Positions 17,381-27,344 of a DNA stretch of 64,000 bases are shown here, piece after piece. Under the pieces are notes generated by a model. The model was given only the letters and a program-made list of their open reading frames with translations, was not told the DNA's origin and did not search any database. Source of the stretch: Microbacterium testaceum StLB037. Its GTDB lineage: Bacteria; Actinomycetota; Actinomycetes; Actinomycetales; Microbacteriaceae. Each line of letters starts with the position of its first letter. Position 1 is the first letter of the stretch. Location of the stretch: positions 124,001-188,000 of the forward strand of contig NZ_FNJN01000001.1 in NCBI RefSeq assembly GCF_900104345.1, given 5' to 3'. A program made the translations under genes and the position numbers.

Positions 17381-18966
17381 AGCGGGATGTTCCCGTGCTT
17401 CTTCGCGGGCAGGCTCGCGCGCTTGTTGCGCAGCGCCCGCAGGGCCTTGGCGATCGAGACGCGTGTCTGCGCCGGCTCGATGATCCCATCGAGCTCACCG
17501 CGCTCGGCGGCGAGGAAGGGGGATGCCACGTTGTACGTGTACTCGTTCGCCAGGCGCGTGCGCACGGCCGCGACGTCTTCGCCGGCCTCTTCTGCGCGCT
17601 TGATCTCACCGCGGTAGAGGATGTTGACCGCGCCCTGGCCGCCCATGACGGCGATCTCAGCCGTGGGCCACGCGAGGTTGATGTCGGCGCCCAACTGCTT
17701 GGAGCCCATGACGATGTACGCGCCGCCGTAGGCCTTGCGCAGGATCACCGTCACCAGGGGCACGGTGGCCTCGGCGTAGGCGTACAGCAGCTTCGCGCCG
17801 CGGCGGATGACGCCGGTCCACTCCTGGTCGGTGCCGGGGAGGTAGCCGGGCACGTCGACGAGGGTGACGATCGGCACCGAGAACGCGTCGCAGAAGCGCA
17901 CGAAGCGGCTGGCCTTCTCTCCCGCGTCGATGTTGAGGGTTCCGGCCATCTGCGAGGGCTGGTTGGCGATGATGCCGACGGTGCGGCCCTCGATCCGGCC
18001 GAAGCCGATCACGATGTTGGGCGCGAACAGCGGCTGCACCTCGAGGAACTCCGCCGCGTCCACGATGCCGTCGATCACGGTGTGGATGTCGTACGGCTGG
18101 TTCGGGGAGTCGGGGATGACGGTGTTCAGCGAGCGGTCGGCATCCGTCGTCTCGAATTCGAAGGGCGTGTCGTAGACCGGGATCTCGGCGAGGTTGTTGT
18201 CCGGCAGGTAGCTGATGAGGCCGCGCGCGTAGTCGATCGCGTCGTCCTCGTCGTCGGCGAGGTAGTGCGCGACGCCCGAGCGGGTGTTGTGGGTGTGGGC
18301 TCCGCCGAGCTCTTCCATTCCCACGTCTTCGCCGGTGACGGTCTTGATGACGTCGGGGCCCGTGACGAACATCTGGCTGGTCTTGTCGACCATGATGACG
18401 AAGTCGGTGAGGGCGGGGGAGTACACCGCTCCGCCGGCGGCGGGTCCCATGATGATCGAGATCTGGGGGATGACCCCGGATGCCGCGGTGTTCAGGCGGA
18501 AGATCTCGCCGTACTTGCCGAGCGCGACGACGCCCTCCTGGATGCGGGCTCCGCCCGAGTCGAGGATGCCGATGATCGGTATGCCGCTGCGCAGCGCCAG
18601 CTCCATCACCTTGATGATCTTGTCGCCGGCGACCTCGCCGAGCGACCCGCCGAAGGTCGAGAAGTCCTGCGCGTACACCGCGACCGTGCGGCCGTGGATC
18701 GTGCCGGTGCCGGTGACGACCGAGTCGCCGTAGGGGCGCGACTTGTCCATGCCGAACGCGGAGGTGCGGTGGCGCACGTACTCGTCGAGCTCGACGAACG
18801 AGCCGGGGTCGACAAGCATCTCGAGACGCTCGCGGGCGGTGAGCTTGCCCTTCGCGTGCTGCTTGTCGCGGGCGGCGGCTTCGGCGTCGACGACCGCCTC
18901 CTGGAACCTGTTGCGCAGGTCCGCGATCTTGCCGGCGGTGGTGAAGAGATCGGGCTGGTCGGTCAC
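17377..18966 (-). CDS. accD: Acyl-CoA carboxylase beta subunit (carboxyltransferase)
   Basis: A 529-residue carboxyltransferase that moves CO2 from carboxybiotin on AccA3 to acetyl- or propionyl-CoA. The N-terminal half has [18 protein letters not shown] and the first oxyanion region SGGARIQEG. The C-terminal half has the second, [15 protein letters not shown], and [19 protein letters not shown]. The length matches AccD5/PccB. The GTG at 18966 is preferred: a TAGGGT box ends 7 nt upstream and the family N-terminus begins just after it. The operon continues into accE. Whether acetyl- or propionyl-CoA is preferred is undecided. Confidence 0.93.
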   Translation of the reverse strand: MTDQPDLFTTAGKIADLRNRFQEAVVDAEAAARDKQHAKGKLTARERLEMLVDPGSFVELDEYVRHRTSAFGMDKSRPYGDSVVTGTGTIHGRTVAVYAQDFSTFGGSLGEVAGDKIIKVMELALRSGIPIIGILDSGGARIQEGVVALGKYGEIFRLNTAASGVIPQISIIMGPAAGGAVYSPALTDFVIMVDKTSQMFVTGPDVIKTVTGEDVGMEELGGAHTHNTRSGVAHYLADDEDDAIDYARGLISYLPDNNLAEIPVYDTPFEFETTDADRSLNTVIPDSPNQPYDIHTVIDGIVDAAEFLEVQPLFAPNIVIGFGRIEGRTVGIIANQPSQMAGTLNIDAGEKASRFVRFCDAFSVPIVTLVDVPGYLPGTDQEWTGVIRRGAKLLYAYAEATVPLVTVILRKAYGGAYIVMGSKQLGADINLAWPTAEIAVMGGQGAVNILYRGEIKRAEEAGEDVAAVRTRLANEYTYNVASPFLAAERGELDGIIEPAQTRVSIAKALRALRNKRASLPAKKHGNIPL

Positions 18967-18973
18967 GCTTTCC

Positions 18974-18979
18974 ACCCTA
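18974..18979 (-). promoter_or_regulatory. -10 box of accD-accE
   Basis: TAGGGT on the minus strand ends 7 nt before the GTG at 18966. Confidence 0.55.
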
Positions 18980-19112
18980 GCGACAGCGTCGGCGCCCGCG
19001 TTGGAGGGTGCGCACAAGCGAATGCGCGAGGCACTGTGGCATCCGCCCATGTGCTCCCGTGTCGGGCCGCCGCGACGAGCGCAAGAGGATGCCGCGAGAC
19101 CGGTGCGTTCTC

Positions 19113-19118
19113 TAGGGT
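19113..19118 (+). promoter_or_regulatory. -10 box of birA
   Basis: TAGGGT is followed by 6 nt and the ATG at 19125, implying a leaderless mRNA. Confidence 0.6.
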
Positions 19119-19124
19119 GTGCTC

Positions 19125-19907
19125 ATGCCGATCCCCGCCGCCGGATACCCGCTCGCCGCCGCCCACAGCCCGCGCGTGCAGGTCGTCGAGACGACCGACT
19201 CCACGAACGCCGACGTGATCGCGGCGGTCACCGCCGATCCCGAGGGCTGGCCGCACCTGTCGCTGCTGGTGACCGACGACCAGCGCGCCGGGCGCGGGCG
19301 GCTCGACCGAAGCTGGACGGCGCCGGCGGGAACCGCGCTCGCCGTCTCGGTCGTCGTCGACGCGGCGATGGTCCCGATCGCCCAGCGCGGGTGGATCCCG
19401 CTGGTCGCGGGGGCCGCCATGACGCGTGCGGTGCGCGCTCAGCTCACCGGTCACGGCGGGTCGGCCGAGCTGAAGTGGCCGAACGACGTGCTCGTCGACG
19501 GGGGCAAGATCTGCGGCATCCTGGCCGAGGTCGTACCCGGCGCGGCCGACACGGTCGTGGTCGGGGCGGGCGTCAACACGCGCATGAGCCGCGCCGATCT
19601 TCCGGTCACCACCGCGACCTCGTTCGCCGCGATCGGCGCGGAGTGCGACGACGACCGCCTCCTCGCCGGCTACCTCGAGGATCTCGGCAAGATGCTCTCG
19701 CGCCTCGCGCACGACGACGTCGAGCGCGTGCACTCTGAGATCGAGAAACTCTGCGTCACCCTTGGCAAAGAGGTGACCGTCGCGATGCCCGACGGCTCCA
19801 CCCTCCAGGGCACGGCCACGCGCCTCGACCGGGACGGGCGCCTCGTCGTCGAGGCCGGCACCATCGAGACCGTCGTCTCGGCCGGAGACGTGGTCCACGT
19901 CCGCTGA
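19125..19907 (+). CDS. birA: Biotin--[acetyl-CoA-carboxylase] ligase
   Basis: A 260-residue monofunctional biotin protein ligase without an N-terminal DNA-binding domain. It makes biotinyl-AMP and attaches biotin to the carrier lysine of AccA3. ETTDSTN binds substrate, GRGRLDRSW is the biotin/ATP loop, and LKWPNDVLVDGGKICGIL is the catalytic segment. VVGAGVNT follows. A small C-terminal SH3-like domain (GKEVTVAMPDGSTLQG) ends the protein. It is divergent from the accD-accE operon whose complex it activates. ATG 19125 was chosen over an in-frame GTG 6 nt earlier because of the promoter spacing. Confidence 0.95.
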   Translation: MPIPAAGYPLAAAHSPRVQVVETTDSTNADVIAAVTADPEGWPHLSLLVTDDQRAGRGRLDRSWTAPAGTALAVSVVVDAAMVPIAQRGWIPLVAGAAMTRAVRAQLTGHGGSAELKWPNDVLVDGGKICGILAEVVPGAADTVVVGAGVNTRMSRADLPVTTATSFAAIGAECDDDRLLAGYLEDLGKMLSRLAHDDVERVHSEIEKLCVTLGKEVTVAMPDGSTLQGTATRLDRDGRLVVEAGTIETVVSAGDVVHVR

Positions 19908-19966
19908 CGGCGAGGCGCCCCGCGTGGCACCGGCCCGCCGGGCCCCGCGCGTCGCACAATGAGACC

Positions 19967-20524
19967 GTGACCCAGCCGTCGAACTCGATCGGGCGCCCGC
20001 GGATGCCGGCGCCGGGGACGGCCGCGCCCGAGTTGCGCATCGCTCGACTGCGCTCGCACGCGCGGCGCCTGTTCTGGTCGGCGCTCGTCCTGATCGGCGT
20101 CGCGGGGGCGACAGCTTTCTTCTACGACAACCTTCCCGCGCCCTACGAGAACTGGATGCTGCTGACCGCGGCGGGCGTGCTCGTCCTGCTGCTCGTGGTC
20201 GTCCCCTACCTCGTATGGCTCTCGCACACCTGGACCATCACGACGCGCCGCGTGATCGAGCGCTCCGGTCCGTTCGGGGCCAACCGGCGCGAAGTCTCCC
20301 ACGTGCGCGGGTACGCCATCGAGATGCGGCGTGGCATCCTGCAGCGGATGTGGGGCGCGGGCACGCTCTCGCTCTCGAACGGCGTCGAGCCTCCGCTGCG
20401 CCTGAAGAACATCCCGCACGCGGTGCTCGTCCACGAGACGCTCGTCGACCAGGTCGAGGTCAACCAGATCCTCGCCCACCGCGACGCGCAGACCTTCGGC
20501 TCGGGCGCCGTCGGCGGGCTTTGA
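19967..20524 (+). CDS. PH-domain (bPH2/DUF304) membrane protein
   Basis: A 185-residue protein with two membrane segments at about residues 34-52 and 65-85, followed by a bacterial PH-like domain (WTITTRRVIERSGPFG, then EVSHVRGYAIEMRRGILQRM and GTLSLSNG). The equivalent position downstream of birA in M. tuberculosis (Rv3278c) also encodes a small membrane protein of this kind. The function of the family is not established. The GTG at 19967 lies 6 nt after a weak CACAAT -10-like box at 19955-19960. Confidence 0.8.
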   Translation: MTQPSNSIGRPRMPAPGTAAPELRIARLRSHARRLFWSALVLIGVAGATAFFYDNLPAPYENWMLLTAAGVLVLLLVVVPYLVWLSHTWTITTRRVIERSGPFGANRREVSHVRGYAIEMRRGILQRMWGAGTLSLSNGVEPPLRLKNIPHAVLVHETLVDQVEVNQILAHRDAQTFGSGAVGGL

Positions 20525-20574
20525 CCCGCGTCGCGGCCACCGCTCGCCCCGGCGTGCGAACCCGCCCCCTGGTG

Positions 20575-20655
20575 ACATAACGCAGGAGACGCACGCTCTT
20601 CCGGCCGAGATCGCGCTGCGGCCGGGGTCGCGCGCGCACATCTCCTGCGTTGTGT
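20575..20655. repeat. Long-range 15-bp inverted repeat upstream of purK
   Basis: ACATAACGCAGGAGA at 20575-20589 pairs with TCTCCTGCGTTGTGT at 20641-20655, with a single mismatch that is a wobble pair in RNA. The 51-bp interior contains a second repeat, CCGGCC with GGCCGG. This is the main structure in the 242-bp gap between the PH-domain gene and purK. It could be a terminator, a regulatory stem or a dispersed palindromic element. Confidence 0.7.
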
Positions 20656-20766
20656 TCAGCGCAAGGTGCGCCGGCGGATCGCGCCGGTCCCCATCGCCCG
20701 GCCATCCGGACCGGCTCGCGCCCCCGCGGGCGGCCCGACAGAATGGATGCCGACGGAAGGAGCGGC

Positions 20767-21900
20767 ATGGCGCTGCGAGTCGGAGTGGTCGGTGGCGGAC
20801 AGCTGGCGCGGATGATGATCGCGCCCGCCGTGGAGATGGGGGTCGAGATCCGCGTCCTCGCGGAGGACGAGGGCATGTCGGCGGCACTCGCCGCGACCGC
20901 CGTCGGCGACTACCGCGACGCCGCGACGGTGCTCGCCTTCGCCCGTGACGTCGACGTCATCACCTTCGACCACGAGCACGTGCCGCAGGACGTACTGGCC
21001 GCCCTGGTCGACGCCGGCGTCGCCGTCCACCCCGGACCCGCACCCCTCGGCGTCGCTCAGGACAAGCTCGTCATGCGCGCGAAGATGGCCGAGCTCGGGC
21101 TTCCTCAGCCCGACTGGGCCGCCGTGTCCACGGCATCCGACCTGCAGGAATTCCTCGACGCGCACGGTGGGCGAGCGGTCGTGAAGACGCCGCGCGGCGG
21201 GTACGACGGCAAGGGCGTCCGGGTGGTCTCCGCCGCCACCGAGGCGGACGACTGGTTCGCCGCGCTCGCCGAGGACGGCAACGGCGGTGCCCTCCTCGCT
21301 GAAGAACTGGTCGACTTCACCCGAGAACTGGCCCAGCAGGTCGCCCGACGCCCCTCCGGCGAGGTGCGCGCGTACCCCGTCGTCGAGACCGTGCAGCGCG
21401 GCGGGGTCTGCGCCGAGGTCGTGGCCCCGGCGCCCCGCGCCGACGCCCGCGTCCAGCGCGTCGCCGCCGAGATCGGCGTCGCGGTCGCGGAGGGACTGGG
21501 CGTGACCGGCATGCTCGCCGTCGAGCTGTTCGAGACGAGCGACCAGCGCATCCTGATCAACGAGCTCGCCATGCGTCCCCACAACAGCGGTCACTGGACG
21601 CAGGACGGTGCGATCACGAGCCAGTTCGAGCAGCACCTGCGCGCGGTCCTCGACCTGCCCCTCGGATCGACGGATGCCGTGGCCCCGTGGACGGTCATGA
21701 TCAACGTCCTGGGCGGCCCCGCCGAGGGCGGCCTCGACGAGCGGTTCGCCGCCGCCATGGCCGCGCACCCCGCCGCGAAGATCCACACCTACGGCAAGGC
21801 CCCGCGCCCGGGCCGCAAGGTGGGCCACGTCAACGTCATCGGGGAGGACCTCGACGACGTCGTCTACGAGGGTCGCGCGGCCGCCGCGTTCTTCGACTGA
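20767..21900 (+). CDS. purK: 5-(carboxyamino)imidazole ribonucleotide synthase
   Basis: A 377-residue ATP-grasp enzyme that carboxylates AIR to N5-CAIR in purine synthesis. It opens with the nucleotide-binding [13 protein letters not shown], has TFDHEHVP, the ATP-grasp loop [11 protein letters not shown], and the C-terminal [15 protein letters not shown] signature that separates PurK from related ligases. It is followed by purE. The ATG at 20767 has a GGAAGGAG ribosome binding site. A CAGAAT -10-like box at 20739-20744 would give a leader of about 16 nt, so this gene appears to be led normally, unlike most of its neighbours. Confidence 0.96.
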   Translation: MALRVGVVGGGQLARMMIAPAVEMGVEIRVLAEDEGMSAALAATAVGDYRDAATVLAFARDVDVITFDHEHVPQDVLAALVDAGVAVHPGPAPLGVAQDKLVMRAKMAELGLPQPDWAAVSTASDLQEFLDAHGGRAVVKTPRGGYDGKGVRVVSAATEADDWFAALAEDGNGGALLAEELVDFTRELAQQVARRPSGEVRAYPVVETVQRGGVCAEVVAPAPRADARVQRVAAEIGVAVAEGLGVTGMLAVELFETSDQRILINELAMRPHNSGHWTQDGAITSQFEQHLRAVLDLPLGSTDAVAPWTVMINVLGGPAEGGLDERFAAAMAAHPAAKIHTYGKAPRPGRKVGHVNVIGEDLDDVVYEGRAAAAFFD

Positions 21901-21934
21901 GCGCGCCGTTCCGAGATCTTCCAGCGAGCCGCCC

Positions 21935-21940
21935 TACCCT
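21935..21940 (+). promoter_or_regulatory. -10 box of purE
   Basis: TACCCT is followed by 6 nt and the GTG at 21947; purE could be transcribed separately from purK as a leaderless message. Confidence 0.5.
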
Positions 21941-21946
21941 GGACCG

Positions 21947-22462
21947 GTGACCCGGCCGCTGCATTCTTCCGAGACGCCCGTGGTCGGCGTCGTCATGGGC
22001 TCCGACTCGGACTGGCGCGTGATGAACGCCGCCAGCGAGGTGTTGACCGAGTTCGGCATCCCGCATGAGGTCGAGGTGGTCTCCGCCCACCGCACCCCCG
22101 ACAAACTCGTCCGTTACGGGCGCGAGGCGCGTGGGCGCGGGCTGCGCGCCATCATCGCGGGGGCCGGGGGAGCCGCGCACCTGCCGGGCATGTTGGCATC
22201 CGTCACCGCCCTCCCCGTCATTGGCGTCCCCGTGCAGCTGGCGACGCTCGACGGCCTCGACTCGCTGCTCTCGATCGTCCAGATGCCCGCGGGCATCCCC
22301 GTGGCCACCGTCTCGATCAACGGGGCGAAGAACGCCGGCCTCCTCGCAGCGCGGATCCTCGGCAGCGCCGACACCGCGCTCGCCGAGCGCGTCGAGGACT
22401 ACGCGCGCGATCTCGAGGCGCAGGTCGAAGAGAAGAACCGTCGGCTGAAGGACTCCCTATGA
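21947..22462 (+). CDS. purE: 5-(carboxyamino)imidazole ribonucleotide mutase
   Basis: A 171-residue class I PurE, which converts N5-CAIR to CAIR. The hallmark [12 protein letters not shown] and the active-site [16 protein letters not shown] are present, as are [14 protein letters not shown] and IGVPVQ. The C-terminal helix is longer than in E. coli. Its ATGA stop/start overlap joins it to the LCP gene, which links nucleotide synthesis to the cell-wall locus in one transcript; this neighbourhood is common in actinobacteria. Confidence 0.96.
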   Translation: MTRPLHSSETPVVGVVMGSDSDWRVMNAASEVLTEFGIPHEVEVVSAHRTPDKLVRYGREARGRGLRAIIAGAGGAAHLPGMLASVTALPVIGVPVQLATLDGLDSLLSIVQMPAGIPVATVSINGAKNAGLLAARILGSADTALAERVEDYARDLEAQVEEKNRRLKDSL

Positions 22463-23922
22463 CGCTCGCCGCCGCCCGGCCCCGCTCTCGGACGCACGTC
22501 GTCGAGCAGCGTCCGATGCGTCACCCCGACGCGAACTCGCGGGCGGTCATGACCCGTCGCGGGTGGTGGCTCGTCGCGCTCAACTTCCTCCTTCCCGGTT
22601 CCGCTCAGGTTCTGGCGGGCAACAGGCGGCTCGGCCGGTTCGGCCTCGGCGCCACCCTTGCGATGTGGACGATCCTGGTGCTCGCCGGTCTCGGAGCCCT
22701 GCTCATGCCCAGCGGACTGTTCGCCCTGGCGACCGGATCGTTCATCCCCGACTTCCTGTCGTGGTTCCGGCCGCTGCCGCTGACGCTGGTGCAGATCGCG
22801 CTCATCGCGTACGCCGTGCTCTGGATCGTGCTGACCATCGACACGCTGCGGTTGGTCCGACTGGTCAAGGTCGGGCCTCTGTCCCGCGTGGCCATCGCCG
22901 TCGTCTCGGTGGCGCTGCTCGTCGTGTCCGGCTCGGGCGCGGCGTGGGCGGCGCAGGCGGCGGGAACGACCCGCGACACCTTCTCGGAGCTGTTCGCGCA
23001 GTCCGCCCCCGTCGTCCCGCCGTCCGACGGCTACTACAACATCCTCCTTCTGGGCGCCGACTCCGGCGAGGGGCGCGACTCCATGCGCTTCGACAGCATC
23101 TCGGTCGTCTCGATCAACGCCGACACGGGCGCGACCACGATCACTGGCATTCCGCGCGACATGCCGCACTTCCCCTTCGCGCCGGGGCCGATGCAGGACA
23201 AGTACCCCGACGGGCACACCGGGTACGCCAACGCGACGTGCGGCTGGGGCAGCGGCATCAACCAGCTCAAGACCGAGGTCGAGGTGTGCCAAGACGGCAA
23301 CAAGCTCTACCCCGATGCGAAGGCGAACGGCTCCGAGCCCGGCATCGAGGCGACGAAGGACGCCGCCGAGGGGATCATGGGTATCCAGATCCCGTACTAC
23401 GTGCTGATCGACATGAAAGGCTTCGCCGACCTCGTCGACGCGCTCGGCGGTGTCGACATCGACGTCAAGGAACGCCTGCCCAAGGGCGGCCCCGCCTACG
23501 ACGGTCAGCCGGTCGACGACTGGGCCTTCGGCTGGATCGAGCCCGGGCAGCAGCACATGAACGGCGACACCGCCCAGTGGTACGCCCGCTCGCGGTACAC
23601 GACGAGCGATTTCGACCGCATGCGCCGCCAGCGCGAGCTGCAGGAGGCGATCCTCGCGCAGACCACCCCGCAGAACGTGCTCGCGCACTTCCAGGACGTG
23701 GCCACCGCCGGAACCAACATCGTCCAGACCGACCTGCCGCAGGGGCTCATCGCCCCTACCCTCGTGAACCTCGCCCTCGAGGCGAAGGGCCAGCCGGTCG
23801 GAACGCTCGAGCTAACCCCGGCGGGTGGGGTCGACGAGTTCGATCCCGACTACGCCCAGGTGCAGCAGATGGTGCACGACAAACTGCACCCGCCGACCGA
23901 GACGGAGGCGCCCTCCTCATGA
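22459..23922 (+). CDS. LytR-CpsA-Psr (LCP) family glycopolymer ligase
   Basis: LCP proteins move glycopolymers from undecaprenyl phosphate carriers to peptidoglycan on the outer face of the membrane. The 487-residue product has about four hydrophobic segments within residues 35-170, more than the single anchor of the simplest members. The extracytoplasmic catalytic domain follows: [30 protein letters not shown] and [16 protein letters not shown] carry the conserved Asp/Arg residues that bind the polyprenyl pyrophosphate. It begins the large glycan locus and is the likely attachment enzyme for its product. It overlaps purE and the next glycosyltransferase-like gene by 4 nt each. Confidence 0.93.
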   Translation: MTLAAARPRSRTHVVEQRPMRHPDANSRAVMTRRGWWLVALNFLLPGSAQVLAGNRRLGRFGLGATLAMWTILVLAGLGALLMPSGLFALATGSFIPDFLSWFRPLPLTLVQIALIAYAVLWIVLTIDTLRLVRLVKVGPLSRVAIAVVSVALLVVSGSGAAWAAQAAGTTRDTFSELFAQSAPVVPPSDGYYNILLLGADSGEGRDSMRFDSISVVSINADTGATTITGIPRDMPHFPFAPGPMQDKYPDGHTGYANATCGWGSGINQLKTEVEVCQDGNKLYPDAKANGSEPGIEATKDAAEGIMGIQIPYYVLIDMKGFADLVDALGGVDIDVKERLPKGGPAYDGQPVDDWAFGWIEPGQQHMNGDTAQWYARSRYTTSDFDRMRRQRELQEAILAQTTPQNVLAHFQDVATAGTNIVQTDLPQGLIAPTLVNLALEAKGQPVGTLELTPAGGVDEFDPDYAQVQQMVHDKLHPPTETEAPSS

Positions 23923-25022
23923 CCGTGACCCTGCGCGTCGTGCTGGACCAGCTCGTCGCCCCGACCTCCCTCGACCTCGCCGAAGCGTCCGCCTCGTTGA
24001 CCGAGGCCCTCATCGCCACCGCCCCCCGCGGGTGCGATGTCGGCGCGATCGTCCCCTCGCCCGGAATACCCGACAGCGAGGCCATCGCCGGCCTGAGCTC
24101 CGAGACCCGTCTGTCGATGCGCCGCCGCGAGCTCGCGGCATCCTGGCAGCTCGGCGTCGCCCCCGGAATCGGCAAGGGACTCATCCATTCGCCGACCCCG
24201 CTCGCGCCACTCGTGCGCCACGACCGCGTCAACGAGACGCACCAGATCGTGGTGACCCTGTGGGATCTGCGCGCGTGGGAGACCCCCGAGGAGCTGCCCA
24301 AGGCCGAGGTCCTCGCCGGCCGCGCTCTGCTCTCGCGCGTGACCAAGCACGCGGACGCCGTGATCGTGCCCACGCACGCGATGGCCGAGCGCCTCGCCGA
24401 GGTGGCCAAGCCCAAGCTCGTCAAGAAGCTGCGCGTCATCGGTGGCGCTCCCGCCGCGGGACTGCGCGTGCCCTCCGACGCCGTCGGGCGCCTGCGCGCC
24501 CTCGATCTGCCGCAGACCTTCGTCGCGGCAGCCGGGGGGAGCGCTGCCTCGGACGCCCTCGGGAGCGCGTTCGCCGCTGTCGTCGCCTCGGGGTGGGAGG
24601 GCGACGTCGTCGTCCTCGACATGCCCGAGGGCGACGAGCCCGCCGTGATCGACCTCGCCGCCGCCGCGGGGCTGGCCGAGGGGCGCGTGCACGCCCGTGG
24701 CCCGCTCGACCGCTGGGACCGGGCGGCCGTGCTCTCGCACGCGGCGGCGTTCGTGGCCTCGTCCGCGCGCGCGGACTGGCCGTGGCGCGCGGTCGACGCC
24801 CTCGCCGTGGGCATCCCCGTCGCGGCGGTCGACAGCCCCGTCCTCCACGAGGTCCTCGCCGACGCCGCCGCCTTCGCCCCGGCCGACGAACTCGGTGCCG
24901 CGCTCTCGCGAGCCCTCGGGGAGGACGCCGAGCGCTTGCGCGTGCTGGCCGGCGACCGCGCCAAGGGATTCGCCTGGGGAGCCTCGGCCGACCGGGTGTG
25001 GGCGCTGCACGCGGAGCTGTGA
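23919..25022 (+). CDS. GT4-like glycosyltransferase family protein
   Basis: A 367-residue protein with a two-lobed GT-B layout. The N-terminal lobe has SPTPLAPLVRH and LWDLRAWETPEELPK; HADAVIVPTHAMAERLAEV resembles the region of GT4 enzymes before the second lobe. The C-terminal lobe keeps VDALAVGIPVAAVDSPVLHEVLADAAAF, the nucleotide-sugar segment, but the usual EGFG acidic motif is replaced by SSARADWPWRAV. It may therefore be weakly active or use an unusual donor. The start overlaps the LCP stop (ATGA), so it is probably co-translated with it. Donor and acceptor are unknown. Confidence 0.75.
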   Translation: MTVTLRVVLDQLVAPTSLDLAEASASLTEALIATAPRGCDVGAIVPSPGIPDSEAIAGLSSETRLSMRRRELAASWQLGVAPGIGKGLIHSPTPLAPLVRHDRVNETHQIVVTLWDLRAWETPEELPKAEVLAGRALLSRVTKHADAVIVPTHAMAERLAEVAKPKLVKKLRVIGGAPAAGLRVPSDAVGRLRALDLPQTFVAAAGGSAASDALGSAFAAVVASGWEGDVVVLDMPEGDEPAVIDLAAAAGLAEGRVHARGPLDRWDRAAVLSHAAAFVASSARADWPWRAVDALAVGIPVAAVDSPVLHEVLADAAAFAPADELGAALSRALGEDAERLRVLAGDRAKGFAWGASADRVWALHAEL

Positions 25023-25038
25023 GGCGGGCGTCGGCTTC

Positions 25039-25044
25039 TACTAT
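25039..25044 (+). promoter_or_regulatory. -10 box of the 25.1-kb glycosyltransferase gene
   Basis: TACTAT is followed by 6 nt and the ATG at 25051. Confidence 0.6.
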
Positions 25045-25050
25045 GGAGCC

Positions 25051-27306
25051 ATGCAGCGTTCGCGCCTTCGAGGTCTGATCCGGCGCCTACGCGAAGCCCG
25101 TGGGGCGGGGGCGCTGGTGCGTGCCGCCGATCGGGTGTGGTGGTACCGCGTCATCTCGGCCTCGCCTCTCGTCGACCCGGAGTACTACGCCGCTCAGCTG
25201 GGTCTTCGTCGGCTGCCGGCATCCGTCGCCATCGCGCACTACGTCATACGCGGTTTCCGGCGGGGCATGAGCTTGAACCCCCTGTTCGACGATGTCGTCG
25301 CGGGCTGGGAACTGCCCGAGGTCACGCGCGTCCCCGCGTTGTACGCCTACCTCGTGAACGAGCGCGAGACGATCTCGATCCACCCATGGTGGGATGCGGC
25401 GGCCTACGGAGCGGAGCACGGCGGGCCCGGGCTCGAGGCAGCATGGGGGCGTCGCGAAAGCGGTCTGCAGGTGCGCGTGGCGGGCCACGAGTGGACCCTG
25501 ACCGTCGCGGAGATCCGTCGCCGTGCGATCTCCGCCGCTCGCCAGTGGCGCCGGGGAACCCGGGAGGGACAGGCGGCCCCTCCTCGCGACGTCGCCCTGA
25601 TCCGTATCGTCCAGGCCCACGATCGACGTTACGTGCGCAAGCTCGTGCAGGCGGCGCAGCGCGTCGACGGGTGGGACGTGCTCGTTCCCCTCGTGGACGT
25701 GGATGCCAGCCAATGGGTGTCCACTGCTCTGCTCGCGGATCTCGTGCCCGGGCTGCGCGTGAGCGGTCATCGGCGGGGGACGAGGTGGCTGTCGGTGGTC
25801 GCCGCCGCGGTTCGCAGCACGTCGGCACCCGTCGTGGCGGTCCTCGATCCCCGAGCGGAGTTCGACGACGCCCAGCTCGACGCCCTGGTCGCGCAGGCAT
25901 CGGCGGGGGCGGCCGTGTGCGCGGCTCATCGCGCCCCCGACGGCACGATCGACGCCGTGGGAGCCGCCGATGTCGGTGGGGATAGGCCGTACGCCCTGTT
26001 GTCCGGCTTGCCCGGCGATGACCTGGCGGGACTGCCCGAGTCGGTCGATGTGCCCCTCCTGTCCGGCCGCACGTTCTCCATGCCCGCCGCGATTTTGCGC
26101 CGCTCGCTCGACACCCTCGACGACGGAGAACCCGACGCCCTCTCCGCGATCTCGCGGACCGTTCGCGACGAACTCCCCCTTCGAGCGCTGCCCCGCGTGA
26201 ACCCGGTGCTGGACGAACCCGCTTTCGCCTTCTCGGCGAGGCCCGCCGCCCGCCGCGGCGTTCGTCGGCATGGCGTGGACGATCGCTCGGGCGCGGAGGC
26301 CGTGCTTGCGACCGCCGGGTTCCGCGTCGAGAGCTGGAGCGAGGCGGAAGCGGGGCGCATCGAGCCCGTCCTGACCTGGGTCAGGCCGCACCCCGACGCT
26401 CGGCGGTGGGCGATCAAGATGTGCGCACCCGCCGGTAAGCAGGGCGCCGTCTGGGGCGATGCGCACTTCGCTCGCGGGCTCGCCAACGCTCTGCGCCGAC
26501 TCGGCCACACCGTGGTCGTGGACGCCTACGACGCGCGGGCGCGTTCGACGACCTCCGTCGACGACGTCTCGGTCGCGATCCGCGGGCCGTACGCGTTCGA
26601 GGCGACGTCGTCGGGCGTGAACCTCGAGTGGATCATCAGCCACCCCGACTCCCTGACCCGCGAAGAGGTGGCGGGGTTCGACCGCGTCTTCGCCGCGTCG
26701 CACGGCTGGGCCGAGCGGGCGGGCCGTCGATGGGGGCTCGACATCGTGACGTTGCTGCCGTGCACCGACACCGACGTGTTCCACCCGCGCGGTCTGCCGC
26801 GGGACGAGGACATCGTCTTCGTCGGGAAGACGCGCGGGGCGGTCCGCCCGAGCGTGGTCGAGCCCGTGAAGGCAGGCATTCCCGTGCGCGTCTACGGGCC
26901 CGACTGGGCGCACTTCGTGCCCGCGTCATCGATCGCCGCGAAGTCCATCCCGCACGAACGTCTTGCAGAGCGCTACGAAACGGCATCCATCGTCCTGAAC
27001 GATCAATGGCCCGACATGCAGCGGGAAGGATTCATGACCCTGCGTCCGTTCGACGTCGTCGCGGTCGAGGGTCGTCTCGTTTCCGAGCCGGTCGAGGGCC
27101 TCGAGGATCTGTTCGACGGAGCCGTGGTCACCTATCGCGACACCGCGCACCTCGTCGAGATGCTCTCGGCCCCCGCCGACGACCTCTTCCCCGACGCCGA
27201 GCGGCTCCGGCAGATCGCCGCGCGCGTGCGTGAAGAGCACTCGTTCGACGCGCGAGCCGCCGTTCTCGACCAGGCGGCGCGCGAGATCGCCGCTCGCCGC
27301 CGCTGA
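25051..27306 (+). CDS. Large glycosyltransferase with CgeB-like C-terminal domain
   Basis: A 751-residue protein built from at least two parts. Near residue 40, DPEYYAAQLG followed by HYVIRGFRRGMSLNPLFDD is a helical motif often found before glycosyltransferase domains. A middle section (from about residue 180, PRDVALIRIVQAHD) resembles a GT2-like fold with VVAVLDPRAEFDD in the place of a DxD region. The last 300 residues, with KQGAVWGDAHFARGLANALR, HPDSLTREEV and FVGKTRG, resemble the CgeB/Glyco_trans_1_2 type. It starts at an ATG 6 nt after TACTAT. It probably adds sugars to the wall glycan; specificity is unknown. Confidence 0.75.
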   Translation: MQRSRLRGLIRRLREARGAGALVRAADRVWWYRVISASPLVDPEYYAAQLGLRRLPASVAIAHYVIRGFRRGMSLNPLFDDVVAGWELPEVTRVPALYAYLVNERETISIHPWWDAAAYGAEHGGPGLEAAWGRRESGLQVRVAGHEWTLTVAEIRRRAISAARQWRRGTREGQAAPPRDVALIRIVQAHDRRYVRKLVQAAQRVDGWDVLVPLVDVDASQWVSTALLADLVPGLRVSGHRRGTRWLSVVAAAVRSTSAPVVAVLDPRAEFDDAQLDALVAQASAGAAVCAAHRAPDGTIDAVGAADVGGDRPYALLSGLPGDDLAGLPESVDVPLLSGRTFSMPAAILRRSLDTLDDGEPDALSAISRTVRDELPLRALPRVNPVLDEPAFAFSARPAARRGVRRHGVDDRSGAEAVLATAGFRVESWSEAEAGRIEPVLTWVRPHPDARRWAIKMCAPAGKQGAVWGDAHFARGLANALRRLGHTVVVDAYDARARSTTSVDDVSVAIRGPYAFEATSSGVNLEWIISHPDSLTREEVAGFDRVFAASHGWAERAGRRWGLDIVTLLPCTDTDVFHPRGLPRDEDIVFVGKTRGAVRPSVVEPVKAGIPVRVYGPDWAHFVPASSIAAKSIPHERLAERYETASIVLNDQWPDMQREGFMTLRPFDVVAVEGRLVSEPVEGLEDLFDGAVVTYRDTAHLVEMLSAPADDLFPDAERLRQIAARVREEHSFDARAAVLDQAAREIAARRR

Positions 27307-27331
27307 CACCGGTCGGACTCGACCTCACCCC

Positions 27332-27337
27332 TATGCT
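27332..27337 (+). promoter_or_regulatory. -10 box of the 27.3-kb GT2 gene
   Basis: TATGCT is followed by 7 nt and the ATG at 27345. Confidence 0.55.
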
Positions 27338-27344
27338 CGGACCC

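Noticed and set aside
16955..17617. Plus-strand open frame of 220 codons spanning the hairpin and accE
   Set aside because: It is antisense to accE and the end of accD, and its sequence is low-complexity with no conserved motif.
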